NCBI GenBank assembly: GCA_028693235.1
Contig: JAQUVW010000005.1
Span: 1 to 64,000 of the forward strand
Length of the DNA: 64,000 bases
Reading direction: 5' to 3'
Source of the DNA: Candidatus Gastranaerophilales bacterium
GTDB lineage: Bacteria; Cyanobacteriota; Vampirovibrionia; Gastranaerophilales; Gastranaerophilaceae
Shown: piece by piece, positions 49,954-59,128 of the stretch
Layout: each line of letters begins with the position of its first letter
How positions within the stretch are numbered: position 1 is the stretch's first letter
Notes under the pieces: generated by a model
Databases searched by the model: none
Told to the model about the DNA's origin: nothing
The model's input: the letters and a program-made list of their open reading frames with translations, nothing else
Program-made: the position numbers and the translations under genes

Positions 49954-51549
49954 ATGACATTAAAACAAAATTGTACGGCAGTAGAGTATAGACGTGTTTC
50001 TTCTAAAGAACAGGAAAAAGGCTATTCACTAGATGCACAAGATGAACTTATAAAAGATTATGCCAAGAAAAATGGCTATAATATTGTTATGGATTTTTGT
50101 GAGGCTGAAACTGCAAAAAAAGCAGGACGGCATCAATTTAATTCAATGATAAAATATCTGCGTAGCCATCCAGATGTAAAAATAATTCTTGCTGAAAAGA
50201 CTGACAGAATATACAGGAATCTAAAGGATTATGTATTGTTAGATGATTTTGATAATCTGGAAGTACATTTAATAAAAGAAAACACTATAATTTCAGAGAA
50301 GTCATCTTCCCATGAAAAACTGATTCATGGAATAAAAGTTTTGATGGCAAAGAATTATATTGACAATTTGTCGGAGGAAGTAAACAAAGGGCAACTTAAA
50401 AAAGCAAAAGATAATATTTACCCAAGCACAGCACCCATTGGTTATTTGAATGTTCCGGATTCTATGACTAAAAAAAACATTATTGTTATTGATGAAACAA
50501 GAGCCGAATATATTAGAAAGGCTTTTGATATGTATGCATCCGGGGAATATTCTGCATTGTATATAAACAATCTTCTTTACAAAGAGGGGTTTAGAACACG
50601 CAAGGGCAATAAGTATTCAAAATCTGCACTAGAAAGAATGTTTAAAAACATATTTTATACAGGCAGATTTATTTATAAAGGAATCGTCTGCGATAATGCA
50701 CAGCATGAGGCATTGGTAAGTGATGAAACTTTCAACATGATCCAGGAGCGATTGGGAACTTTGACAAGAGCAAGAACTCATTCTGTCGAATTTCCTTACC
50801 TTGGATTGATAAAATGTGGTGAGTGTGGTCATTTGATGGTTGCAGAACTCAAAAAAGGAAAGTATGTTTATTATCATTGCAACGATTACAATCGTGATGG
50901 CTGCAAGAAAACATCATATATAAACCAAGATAAGATAGATAAAGCGATTGCTGAGTTCTTAAAGCGACTAGAGTTCACAGATGAGTTTGTTCGTTCTGTT
51001 TTGGATGCAGTTGTTCAAGTTCACGAAAAGAAAAATAATTACAATCACGACATGGTGAAAACAATAAACAATCAAATACAGGTCATCCAGAAACGAATTG
51101 AGAGGGCTTATATTGATAAATTGGATGGAAATATACCAGAAGATTTTTGGGTTGCTCAAAATAGAACGTGGCATGCCGAAAAAGAAAATTTGTATGAGCA
51201 ACTAAAAAAAGTAAATGAATTTGATAATCAATTTTATGATAATGCAGAAATGTTATTGAAATGGTGCAAAAATTCTTATAAAACTTTTATGGATGGAACA
51301 ATCGAGGACAAAAAAACTATTGCAAAGATAGTTCTATCGAACTTGACGTATAAAGACAAGAAACTAGACATAGAGCCAGTTTCGCTATTTTATGACATGT
51401 TGAAACCTGCGACAGAAAAACCAACAATCGAACTCGCTGAAACACAGACTACACATAGCAAAAAGACCCTTAAAAAGGGTCAATTTGTAAATGGCGGGAC
51501 CGACGAGGCTCGAACTCGCGACCTTCTGCGTGACAGGCAGACACTCTAA
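49954..51549 (+). CDS. Large serine recombinase (integrase)
   Basis: 531 residues as read in the chromosome. The N-terminal catalytic domain has EYRRVSSKEQ with the nucleophile serine near residue 16 and IILAEKTDRIYR downstream. A recombinase domain (FDMYASGEYSALYINNLL, FYTGRFIYKG) follows, then a zinc ribbon (IKCGECGHLM ... YYHCN) and a coiled coil. It catalyses integration and excision. The last 16 codons are read from host tRNA-Asp sequence; in the excised circle the frame would instead continue for 42 codons into the left phage end. No clear ribosome binding site precedes the ATG. Confidence 0.92.
   Translation: MTLKQNCTAVEYRRVSSKEQEKGYSLDAQDELIKDYAKKNGYNIVMDFCEAETAKKAGRHQFNSMIKYLRSHPDVKIILAEKTDRIYRNLKDYVLLDDFDNLEVHLIKENTIISEKSSSHEKLIHGIKVLMAKNYIDNLSEEVNKGQLKKAKDNIYPSTAPIGYLNVPDSMTKKNIIVIDETRAEYIRKAFDMYASGEYSALYINNLLYKEGFRTRKGNKYSKSALERMFKNIFYTGRFIYKGIVCDNAQHEALVSDETFNMIQERLGTLTRARTHSVEFPYLGLIKCGECGHLMVAELKKGKYVYYHCNDYNRDGCKKTSYINQDKIDKAIAEFLKRLEFTDEFVRSVLDAVVQVHEKKNNYNHDMVKTINNQIQVIQKRIERAYIDKLDGNIPEDFWVAQNRTWHAEKENLYEQLKKVNEFDNQFYDNAEMLLKWCKNSYKTFMDGTIEDKKTIAKIVLSNLTYKDKKLDIEPVSLFYDMLKPATEKPTIELAETQTTHSKKTLKKGQFVNGGTDEARTRDLLRDRQTL
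51460..51505. repeat. Right attachment site (attR)
   Basis: Matches attL with one mismatch. It comprises the integrase 3' codons, the tRNA terminator hairpin and the last 14 bases of the tRNA-Asp gene including the encoded CCA. Integration therefore leaves the tRNA complete. Confidence 0.88.
51465..51481 (-). terminator. tRNA-Asp terminator inside the attachment core
   Basis: GACCC and GGGTC pair around a TTTTTAA loop on the minus strand, followed by five T. It is the 3' end signal of the tRNA. A second copy at 10010-10026 lies in attL. Confidence 0.75.
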
Positions 51550-51569
51550 CCAGACTGAGCTACGATCCC
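51492..51569 (-). tRNA. tRNA-Asp (GTC)
   Basis: The minus strand gives a full cloverleaf: acceptor GGGATCG with CGGTCCC (one G-T pair), anticodon loop with GTC inside CTGCCTGTCACGCAG, T-arm GTCGCGAGTTCGAGCCTCGT in normal form, discriminator G and an encoded CCA. It is the integration target of the prophage. A TATAAT-like box lies at 51592-51597 on the minus strand with TTGCAA 17 bases further upstream. Confidence 0.95.
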
Positions 51570-51634
51570 ATTTATATTAAGTTGTAAAGGTATTATAAAA
51601 CAAGGAATTTTTTTTTGCAATATCTTTTCTTAAT

Positions 51635-51662
51635 TTTACAGCAAATCTATTTAAGGTATAAT
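51635..51662 (+). promoter_or_regulatory. Predicted glyS promoter
   Basis: TTTACA (51635-51640), a 16-base spacer, and a perfect TATAAT (51657-51662) lie 38 bases ahead of the glyS ATG. A sigma-70-type match only. Confidence 0.55.
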
Positions 51663-51700
51663 AATTTTATTAATTGTTATATTTGATAAAGAGGCAAATT

Positions 51701-53728
51701 ATGAATAAATACTTGATTGAAATCGGAACCGAAGAACTCCCTTATAAGTTTATTGCTACTGCGGTTACTCAACTTAAAGACGGATTGGGAAAATCTTTAG
51801 AGGAAAATAAAATTAAGTTTGATTCAATCAAAACTTTTGCCACACCTCGTCGTATGACGCTTCTTGTTGAAAATATTGCTTTGAAACAAGATGATATTCA
51901 AAAAACAATAAAAGGACCTATTTCTAACATTGCTTATGATGAAAATCGCAATCTTACAAAGGCTGCTGAAGGTTTCGCTAAGAAAAATAATGTTGCTCCG
52001 GAAGCTTTGTTTGAAAAAGATAATTATGTTTGGGCAAATGTCGAGCAAAAAGGTAAAGAATCAAAAGCTATTTTGCAACAAGTTATTCCTGAACTCGTTA
52101 TGAAGCTTAGAGGCTCTCACTTTATGCGTTGGGCGGATTTGGATGTCAAATTCCAACGTCCTATCAGGTGGATTGTTTCTATATTTAACAATGAAAAATT
52201 GGAAATTCAAATCGCAGATATCGTTTCCTCTAATGTTTCAAGAGGACATAGATTTAGTGACAAAACTTCTGTTGTTATTGACTCACCTGATAAATATGAA
52301 GCTGTTTTGGAATCAGCCCATGTAATTGTTGATGCTGAAAAAAGAAAAAAGAAAATTGTTGAATCTGCTACAAAAAAAGCTCAAGAAATCAGAGCTGACG
52401 TTGCTATCGAAGATGAACTTTTAGAAGAAGTTACATATCTTACCGAATGGCCGGTTCCTGTTGTTTGTGATTTTGAAGAAAAATATTTGAATATCCCTGA
52501 TAAAGTAACAGTTACCGTCATGGCTACTCATCAAAGATATTTCCCTTTGTATAAAGATGGGAAATTGTTGAATAAATTTATCACCATGGCAAATTATGTA
52601 GGCGATGCTATTGACAATATTAAAGCTGGTAACGAAAGAGTCGTAACCGCTCGTCTTGAAGATGCTATTTTCTTTTTTGATGAAGATACGAAAAAATCTT
52701 TAGTCGATTACGTCGAAGATTTGAAAGGTGTTACATTCCAAAAAGGTTTGGGTTCTGTTTATGATAAAACGCAAAGAATTGTTAAACTTTCTAAATCTAT
52801 AGCTGATGAATTAAAAATAAATTCTGATACAATCGCAAGAACGGCTTTGTTATGTAAAGCGGATTTAGTTACCAGCTTGGTTTTTGAATTTACAGAGCTT
52901 CAAGGCTTTATCGGCTCTGATTATGCTAAAATCTCAGGTGAAAAACAAGAAGTCGTAGATGGTATAAAAGAACATTATTACCCGCTAAATGCTGACGCTG
53001 AAATTGCTAAGAGTATTGAAGGTCAAGTTGTTGGTATTGCTGACAAAGTCGATACTGTCGTGGCCGTATTCTCTGAGGGGAAGAAAATTTCAGGCTCTCA
53101 AGACCCGCTTGGCGTAAGACGTGCAACTTTGGGTGTTTTAAAAACTATAATTTTAAATAATTTGGATATAAATCTTGATGAACTTATTAAAAAGTCTATA
53201 GACCTTATGCCTATTGAAATTGAAGATAAGGATAAGTTGTACAAAACTATCAAAGAATTCTTTGAGCAACGTTTGATTGTGCTTTATTCTGACAATTATA
53301 AGCATGACGTAATTGAATCTTGCTTAAACAAAAATGTTTTAGCTGATTTGAAAGATTTTGTTCAAAGACTTCAAATAGTTTCTGCTCTTGTAGAAAAAGA
53401 AAACTACGGCAGTTTCCATGAAGCAGTTAATCGTGTAATTAGAATTATCAAAGACAATGAGTCACATGAACTCCCCAATGAGTCATTATTTAATACCCAA
53501 CAAGAGAATGCTTTATGGGAATATATAAAGTCTATTGATACTGATAAAATTTCATATAGTGAACTTACAGTTGCTTTAGAAAATTCAATAACTTCAATTA
53601 ATGATTTCTTTGACAAGGTTCTTGTTATGGATAAAGATGAAAATATTAAGCAAAACAGAATTAATCTTTTGTCACAAACAAAGAAAAAATTTGCATCTAT
53701 TGCCGATTTTTCTAAAATAGTTCACTAA
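51701..53728 (+). CDS. glyS: Glycyl-tRNA synthetase beta subunit
   Basis: 675 residues from the ATG at 51701 (AGAGG upstream); a longer frame from 51674 lacks a site. The start KYLIEIGTEELPYKFI is the classic GlyS beginning. TPRRMTLLV, VMATHQRYFPLYKDGKL near residue 270, and SQDPLGVRRATLG near 465 are family signatures, and the C-terminus has the anticodon-binding-like helical region. It pairs with the alpha subunit (not in the window) to charge tRNA-Gly. It is the first host gene after the prophage. Confidence 0.96.
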   Translation: MNKYLIEIGTEELPYKFIATAVTQLKDGLGKSLEENKIKFDSIKTFATPRRMTLLVENIALKQDDIQKTIKGPISNIAYDENRNLTKAAEGFAKKNNVAPEALFEKDNYVWANVEQKGKESKAILQQVIPELVMKLRGSHFMRWADLDVKFQRPIRWIVSIFNNEKLEIQIADIVSSNVSRGHRFSDKTSVVIDSPDKYEAVLESAHVIVDAEKRKKKIVESATKKAQEIRADVAIEDELLEEVTYLTEWPVPVVCDFEEKYLNIPDKVTVTVMATHQRYFPLYKDGKLLNKFITMANYVGDAIDNIKAGNERVVTARLEDAIFFFDEDTKKSLVDYVEDLKGVTFQKGLGSVYDKTQRIVKLSKSIADELKINSDTIARTALLCKADLVTSLVFEFTELQGFIGSDYAKISGEKQEVVDGIKEHYYPLNADAEIAKSIEGQVVGIADKVDTVVAVFSEGKKISGSQDPLGVRRATLGVLKTIILNNLDINLDELIKKSIDLMPIEIEDKDKLYKTIKEFFEQRLIVLYSDNYKHDVIESCLNKNVLADLKDFVQRLQIVSALVEKENYGSFHEAVNRVIRIIKDNESHELPNESLFNTQQENALWEYIKSIDTDKISYSELTVALENSITSINDFFDKVLVMDKDENIKQNRINLLSQTKKKFASIADFSKIVH

Positions 53729-53791
53729 GCTTACTATTTATAAAGGATGAGCATTGATTTGCTTCTTTATAATAAAAACAGAGGTTATATA

Positions 53792-54181
53792 GTGAATAAT
53801 TTTAAATTTGTTTTGACGGCTTTATTGTTAATTGCGGTTTTAGGAGCGATTGATACTGCGTATGTAAATCAATCGCTTTCTAGATTTAAAATGTCCATGA
53901 TATATAGAGATAGACCTGTGGTTATTGGCGTAGGTGTTGAGGAAACCGGGAATGCTCTCAAAATAAAAGATGTTGTCCACGGGACTCCTGCTCATCAAGC
54001 CGGCGTGCTCCACTCAGATACATTGGTAAGCGTTAATAATGTCAAAATATCTTCTGCTCGGAGGTTGCAAGACGTTTTGGGTAATCTGTCTAACGAAGAA
54101 AGAATTATCCTCGGTATCATCAGAGAAGGAAGCTCTGATATTACATATGTGCCTTTAAATATTGTAAGAGCCGAACTTTAA
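53792..54181 (+). CDS. Membrane-anchored PDZ-domain protein
   Basis: About 129 residues from the GTG at 53792 (AGAGG seven bases upstream); an ATG at 53747 has its ribosome-binding-like bases touching the codon. A transmembrane helix (FVLTALLLIAVLGAI) leads to a single PDZ domain (VHGTPAHQAGVLHSDTLVSV, then ARRLQDVLGNL). It lies 63 bases after glyS and is probably cotranscribed. It may tether or regulate an envelope protease; no protease domain is present. Confidence 0.72.
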   Translation: MNNFKFVLTALLLIAVLGAIDTAYVNQSLSRFKMSMIYRDRPVVIGVGVEETGNALKIKDVVHGTPAHQAGVLHSDTLVSVNNVKISSARRLQDVLGNLSNEERIILGIIREGSSDITYVPLNIVRAEL

Positions 54182-55407
54182 GGCATAATGCTGTTGATTA
54201 TGGCTTTTATATTTTCGTCAGAAAGTTTGTTTAATATATTTTCTTTTTTTATTCCGTCTAATGAGTTTAGAATTTGAAGGGTTGAAACTGCCTCACAAAC
54301 AACAATTTCGTTTTCGTATGTTAAAAGGGTTTTGACTTTTTCTGCTGCTGAAACAAGTTTTATTTCTTTTATTACTTCAAGAGCTCCGATTATTCTATGT
54401 TTGCAGTGTGAAAGTTCGTCAAGAATCGCCGTTTTTTGTTCATCCCAAAATGCTTTGTTTTGTCTTTCTAAAAGAGCCAGAATTTCAGTGAGTTCTTGTT
54501 TTGTATTTTTATCTTCGTCAAACGTATATTCATCACTTTGGCAAAGCATTTGGAATTTAGCCAATGCTTTTAATAAAATTTGAGCTATTTTGCTTTTATA
54601 ATGATTGTCGGTTTTGTTGGTATCAATGAGTCTGGATAAAATATCGTACAATTCAAATTGAAAGATTTGAGATAAAGGCAATATTTCACCGAGTCCACCG
54701 ATAATATTGTCAATTGTAATTAACACATTTTTTTTGTGGTCAGAGTCTAATATAGAAACAAGGTTTACAAGGTAGGGTATTTCTCCTGCAATGTTTTCAG
54801 GCATTGCAGAGGCTTTCATTGATTTAAAAACAGCTTCTAGGGGTGCATTTTTAGCGTATGCAACGAAGAATTTTACGGCTTTTAATTTTTCAAAATCATC
54901 TTTGTCTTCAAGCATTTCAAGAGCTTTTTGGTAAGATTTTTCGTCTTCCATTTTTCCTAAAGCTTGAGAAGCATTGAAAGCTAACGCTTCATCGTCACAA
55001 AAACAATACTCGTTAAGCGTTTCAAGAGCAATCGTATCAGGAATGAATGAAAAATATTTAGCCGAATACGTTTTTTGTTCTGGTGTACCGTTTTCAAGCA
55101 AATCAAATATTTCATCTGTTAAATTTTCAGATGCAAATTTTGCTAAAATAATAGCAAAAGTTTCATCAAAATCTTGAGAATATATATCAAAGAATTTTAT
55201 TATGTTTTTATAATTATTTTCATCAGAGCTTTTTTCCAGTCTTTTTGCAAGATTTTGTTTTATAAAATCGAACATAAATTCTGTTTTATTAACTAAAGCT
55301 TTAAAAAATTCAACATCACCGTTATCCAAAAGATATTTTGCGGCGATTAATGCTTTTTTTTCGTCTTTAGCAGTTATATCGTTTAAGTATGGCTGAAAAT
55401 TTGTCAT
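54178..55407 (-). CDS. HEAT-repeat-like helical protein
   Basis: 409 residues built almost entirely of paired helices with HEAT/armadillo character (EALAFNASQALGKMEDEKSY near 145, KKVKTLL- and EAVSTLQILNSL-like units near the end). It is cytosolic with no signal. It likely forms a curved protein-binding scaffold. It is convergent with the PDZ gene, whose stop it overlaps by four bases. Confidence 0.7.
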   Translation of the reverse strand: MTNFQPYLNDITAKDEKKALIAAKYLLDNGDVEFFKALVNKTEFMFDFIKQNLAKRLEKSSDENNYKNIIKFFDIYSQDFDETFAIILAKFASENLTDEIFDLLENGTPEQKTYSAKYFSFIPDTIALETLNEYCFCDDEALAFNASQALGKMEDEKSYQKALEMLEDKDDFEKLKAVKFFVAYAKNAPLEAVFKSMKASAMPENIAGEIPYLVNLVSILDSDHKKNVLITIDNIIGGLGEILPLSQIFQFELYDILSRLIDTNKTDNHYKSKIAQILLKALAKFQMLCQSDEYTFDEDKNTKQELTEILALLERQNKAFWDEQKTAILDELSHCKHRIIGALEVIKEIKLVSAAEKVKTLLTYENEIVVCEAVSTLQILNSLDGIKKENILNKLSDENIKAIINSIMP

Positions 55408-55450
55408 AAATAAATTATATGCGACTTTAACAAAAAATAAAAGCCCGAAT

Positions 55451-55484
55451 AAAAAAATCCTCCAAATGATTAAGGAGGATTTTT
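55451..55484 (-). terminator. Terminator of the SLH-protein gene
   Basis: AAATCCTCC and GGAGGATTT form a perfect 9-bp stem with T-runs on both sides, so it can work in either direction. It lies 22 bases after the SLH gene stop and before the HEAT gene. Confidence 0.85.
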
Positions 55485-55505
55485 AAAATATATTATTTGT
55501 GAAAA

Positions 55506-56846
55506 CTATAGTTGGTCTTTAGGTTCTTGACCTTCGTTGTATAAATTGCAATCAAGTTTAAGTTCAACGTAAACGTTTTCATTTGCTTTCGCTTTATAAT
55601 TGACACCTTTGGTTAAAAATCCTGTTGCCAAGCCTACACCGGCTCCGACAGGAAGTCCGATGGCAAGCCCTGTAGATGTTTTACCTGTTCCGCCGCCAAT
55701 TCCAAGCCCTACGCCGGTTCCGACTGCAGCACCTGCTGCTGTGTAGACTAAAGGTTTTTGCCAATAGTTTTCTTTTAACACGCCATCGTAATTATTTAAA
55801 ACTCTTGCAACAAAAGGAATTTTCTTGCCTGATGGATATTGAACTTCTGTAAAATCCAAATAGACTTCTGCGTTTTTGTTTACCCAACCAGGTTTCTTTA
55901 ATTCTTTGATTGTTGCATACAATTTTGTGTTTGCAGGGAAAATCAAGGTTCCCTCTTTAGTTTTGACATCTTGTTTGAAATATAGTTGAACAACATCGCC
56001 GACTTGGTGTTTCTTTGACATAAATGTGTCAAGGAAAGATACTTGGAATACATTTTTTGCAAGTAATATTTTACGGAAATTTGTAACTGTTACTTTATTA
56101 ACGGCTGCATAGGGATATGTTTCCAAGTGTTCAGTGCCCAAGATGTATTCTTTTGGCGGTTCCGGTTTCTTTGCAGCAGCAGCTTCTTCTTCAGCTGCTT
56201 TTTGTTTTCTATATTGTTCATTCAAATATTCAAGTTTTTTCATTAATGTTGCTAATAAAATCGCAGCTTCAACTCTTTTTAATTGAGCATTCGGGTTCAA
56301 TATTTTTGGGTTAGGAATATTGCAATATAAACCGTATTTAACAGCTTTTGCGTATGGCATAACTGCCCATTTCGGAATCATTTTATAATCGTTAAATTGT
56401 TCAAGAATTGTTTTGTCAATAACCGTATCTTTTGTTATGTGGCTCATAATAGAAGATGTTTCAGCTTTTGTGATAATTCTTTTGGGTTGGAAAGTACCGT
56501 CTTTGTATCCATAGACCAAGCCGATTTGTTCAGCTATTACGATATCTTTGTATCCCGTTGTTTTTTCGTTCACATCTTTGTAAGCAGTTTTAATGGTGAT
56601 AGGAGTTTGGTCAAGCTCTAATGCTCTTAATAACATTCCTGTAAATTCTGCTCTGTTTACAACAACCCATGGGCGGAATGTATTGTCTTGGTAAGGAATT
56701 ATTACCTTTCTGTCAACAACATTATTAATTTCTTCATTTGCAAAGAAATTAGGGTTAATGTCGTTTAAGTTTGCTGCTAAAACAGCCCCCACATTTGATA
56801 GCATTAACGAAAACGCTAAAAATGCTGATAAAATCTTCTTTTTCAT
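55506..56846 (-). CDS. SLH-domain envelope protein
   Basis: 446 residues. A signal peptide (to GAVLAAN) precedes three SLH-type units: NLNDINPNFFANEEINNVVD with YQDNTFRPW near residue 55, YKDVNEK with YKDGTFQPKRIITKAE near 120, and a third ending LKRVEAAILLATLM near 195. A coiled linker follows, then a beta domain (VQLYFKQDVKTKEGTLIFPA) and a glycine-zipper region (GVGLGIGGGTGKTS). SLH domains bind pyruvylated cell-wall polymer or peptidoglycan and link the outer membrane to it in cyanobacteria-related lineages. Confidence 0.85.
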   Translation of the reverse strand: MKKKILSAFLAFSLMLSNVGAVLAANLNDINPNFFANEEINNVVDRKVIIPYQDNTFRPWVVVNRAEFTGMLLRALELDQTPITIKTAYKDVNEKTTGYKDIVIAEQIGLVYGYKDGTFQPKRIITKAETSSIMSHITKDTVIDKTILEQFNDYKMIPKWAVMPYAKAVKYGLYCNIPNPKILNPNAQLKRVEAAILLATLMKKLEYLNEQYRKQKAAEEEAAAAKKPEPPKEYILGTEHLETYPYAAVNKVTVTNFRKILLAKNVFQVSFLDTFMSKKHQVGDVVQLYFKQDVKTKEGTLIFPANTKLYATIKELKKPGWVNKNAEVYLDFTEVQYPSGKKIPFVARVLNNYDGVLKENYWQKPLVYTAAGAAVGTGVGLGIGGGTGKTSTGLAIGLPVGAGVGLATGFLTKGVNYKAKANENVYVELKLDCNLYNEGQEPKDQL

Positions 56847-57032
56847 CTATTATACCTCTCAGAAATAAAAATAAATTTCGTAAACTGTACTTGAGATTAT
56901 AGAATAAATGAGTTGCTAAAGCAACGAAAAATGAAGATTTCCAAAGCACTAAATCGTTTATGGCAAAATAAATCTTTATAATTGTTTAAATAAGAGAATA
57001 ATAAGTCGTATTTAATTTATAATCATATAGAT

Positions 57033-58082
57033 ATGAAAATAACCTCAATCAAGACATCTCAATACAGTAATATGCCATCAAATAAAACTTTTAAAGGTTC
57101 TTTAAACAACAAAAAACTTTTAAAAGGGCTGGAGTTTGCGGCTGAAAACGGAGCGTTGGTGACGACAGGAGTTACTTTATTGCTGTCTACTTTTGTTCGT
57201 CCTTTGGCTATTTTGATGACCCCGAAAAGCGAAAAAAAAGATAAACAAATAGCTTCTGCTAAATCTATTGCCTCCAGTCTTGTTGGCTTTGGGCTTACAG
57301 CTGCTATTTTTAACCCTGTTTCAAAAGCAATGAATAAAATAACGGATAAACCGGAACAATATTTAAAACCAATGACTATAAAAACATTGAAAAACGGAAG
57401 TGAAACATTAGACAAAGCTTCTGCTTTTAATTTTGTTAAACAAATCACAAAATTGAGTCCTGAGATGATTTCAGTTTTGCCTAAAGCAATTTTGACTACC
57501 GCCTTGATTACTCCTTTTGTGAAGCTTTTGTTTAATAAAACTGATAAATCTGACAAGCAAAATGTTCAAAAAGTTGACCCTAAAACATCTCAAGTAACTT
57601 TTAAAGGGGCTCTTAAATCTGACAAATTGGCTAAAGATGTATCAAAAATAATTAATAACAAAAAAGTTCAAGACATTGCTCTTAAATACTCTGACAGTAA
57701 CTTCCTACAGCATGCAATGAACATAAAAGACGTGTTCGCAACAGCTTGTTTTACGGGGATAACTTTATTGAGCTCAAAGATAAAAGACAAAGATAAAAAA
57801 CCATTGGTTTACAATTCTTTAATTTCTACAGGGCTTTCTATTGCAGGAGGCTATGCTGTTAATGCAGCTATTGACAAGCCTGTTCAGAAATTTACCGAAA
57901 AATTTGTGGAAGCAAACAAAAGTGACCCAAAGTTATATAAATATCTAAACGGTATAAAAATTATGAAACCTATACTTATTTTGAGCGGGGTTTATTATGT
58001 CTTGATACCTATGCTCTCAACACTTGGAGCCGCTAAGTTATCACAGGTGAAAGATAATAAGCAACAACATTATGCAAAATGA
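57033..58082 (+). CDS. Lineage-type membrane protein with TFKG motifs
   Basis: 349 residues. The N-terminus (MKITSIKTSQYSNMPSNKTF followed by KGSL) and a second VTFKGALK near residue 190 carry the short TFKG motif seen at the start of many proteins in gut Melainabacteria. The two halves look like a tandem duplication, each with hydrophobic helices (GALVTTGVTLLLSTFV; VFATACFTGITLLSS). Function unknown. It overlaps pnuC by 11 bases. Confidence 0.7.
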   Translation: MKITSIKTSQYSNMPSNKTFKGSLNNKKLLKGLEFAAENGALVTTGVTLLLSTFVRPLAILMTPKSEKKDKQIASAKSIASSLVGFGLTAAIFNPVSKAMNKITDKPEQYLKPMTIKTLKNGSETLDKASAFNFVKQITKLSPEMISVLPKAILTTALITPFVKLLFNKTDKSDKQNVQKVDPKTSQVTFKGALKSDKLAKDVSKIINNKKVQDIALKYSDSNFLQHAMNIKDVFATACFTGITLLSSKIKDKDKKPLVYNSLISTGLSIAGGYAVNAAIDKPVQKFTEKFVEANKSDPKLYKYLNGIKIMKPILILSGVYYVLIPMLSTLGAAKLSQVKDNKQQHYAK

Positions 58083-58779
58083 TAAATCTAATATAAAGAA
58101 TTTTATAAAATCTGAATTTTCAGGCTGGTCGCACTTTGAAGTGTCTTTTTTACTTCTTGCTGTAATTGCCGTCAGTATAGCTTCTTTTTATAAAGAGGAT
58201 TCTGGTTTTGCTTTAACTTCTGCTGTCTTTGGGATTATATACACGGTCATGGCTGGTAAAGGAAGGGTTTCGTGCTATTTTTTCGGAGTTGTCGGCACTC
58301 TATGTTGTGCCTATATTTCGTATAAAATTGCTTTATACGGCAATTTCGCTTTGCATTTGGGATATTATTTCCCAATGGAAATTATAGGATTTTTTACATG
58401 GAGAAAAAACCTCCAAAAAACTACTAATGAAATTATTAAGTCGCAATTATCATCCAAAGAAAGAGTAATAATAACCCTTTTGACGATAGCGGCAACTATA
58501 ATGGCTTATGTTTTCTTTAAAAAAATAGGCGATATGTGCCCTTTTGTAGATGCTTCGATGACGGTGTTGTCTTTGCTCGGCATGTACCTTACCGTCAAAA
58601 GAGATATAGAACAATGGCTTGTGTGGACTCTTGTAAATATTCTATCTGTAATTATGTGGTTTAATGCTTTTAGTCAAGGAGAGCATATTTTTGCCATTTT
58701 GATTGTAAGAATAATTTATTTCTTTTTAGGTATATACTTCTTTGTAAATTGGAAAAAACAAATTGCAAATAGATGTTAA
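58072..58779 (+). CDS. pnuC: PnuC-type nicotinamide riboside transporter
   Basis: 235 residues, mostly hydrophobic with about seven helices. The PnuC features are a central FGVVGTLCCAYISYKIALYG, YYFPMEIIGFFTWRK with the tryptophan-lysine turn, and the late VKRDIEQWLVWTLVNILS (substrate-site W and N). The family carries nicotinamide riboside for NAD synthesis. It overlaps the preceding gene. Confidence 0.85.
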   Translation: MQNDKSNIKNFIKSEFSGWSHFEVSFLLLAVIAVSIASFYKEDSGFALTSAVFGIIYTVMAGKGRVSCYFFGVVGTLCCAYISYKIALYGNFALHLGYYFPMEIIGFFTWRKNLQKTTNEIIKSQLSSKERVIITLLTIAATIMAYVFFKKIGDMCPFVDASMTVLSLLGMYLTVKRDIEQWLVWTLVNILSVIMWFNAFSQGEHIFAILIVRIIYFFLGIYFFVNWKKQIANRC

Positions 58780-58832
58780 TACTGATATATTTAACTCATT
58801 AACAGGCATTTAAAAAGGAATAAGAATATAAC

Positions 58833-59096
58833 ATGAAAATTCAGTACCAACCTCAAGGCGTATGCTCTAAAATTATTAACTTAGAAATAGAAAACAATAA
58901 AGTTATTTCTGCAGAATTTATAGGCGGTTGCGACGGAAATGCGAAGGGAATTTGTAGCTTGGTAAAAAATATGTCCGTCAATGAAGTGATTGAAAAATTG
59001 CAAGGCATAACTTGTGGTCCTAAATCCACAAGTTGCCCAGACCAACTTGCAAAATGCCTTATTCATTATCAGAAAGAAGTCGAACAAACTGTCTAG
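58833..59096 (+). CDS. TSCPD-domain protein
   Basis: 87 residues. GVCSKIINLEIENN, FIGGCDGNAKGI and the family-naming CGPKSTSCPDQLA near the end match the TSCPD domain, including the conserved cysteines. The domain is also found at the end of some B12-dependent ribonucleotide reductases; as a free-standing protein its role is unknown, probably metal-binding. Confidence 0.88.
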   Translation: MKIQYQPQGVCSKIINLEIENNKVISAEFIGGCDGNAKGICSLVKNMSVNEVIEKLQGITCGPKSTSCPDQLAKCLIHYQKEVEQTV

Positions 59097-59128
59097 TATG
59101 GATTTGTTTTATAAGAAAGAAGGTAAAA

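Larger units (their letters stand above)
10005..51505. mobile_element. Podovirus-type prophage with serine recombinase and DGR
   Basis: The element is bounded by a 46-bp direct repeat (10005-10050 and 51460-51505). Its contents are in phage order: lysis, DGR, fibre, ejection proteins, tail, head, terminase, then the lysogeny switch and early genes, then the integrase at the right end. The short-tail module (T7-like adaptor and nozzle, no tape measure or sheath) with Bbp-like head genes resembles the Bordetella BPP-1 group, which also carries a DGR. The lysogeny switch, terminators and structural genes appear intact apart from a few single-base frame problems, so it may be inducible. Confidence 0.93.
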
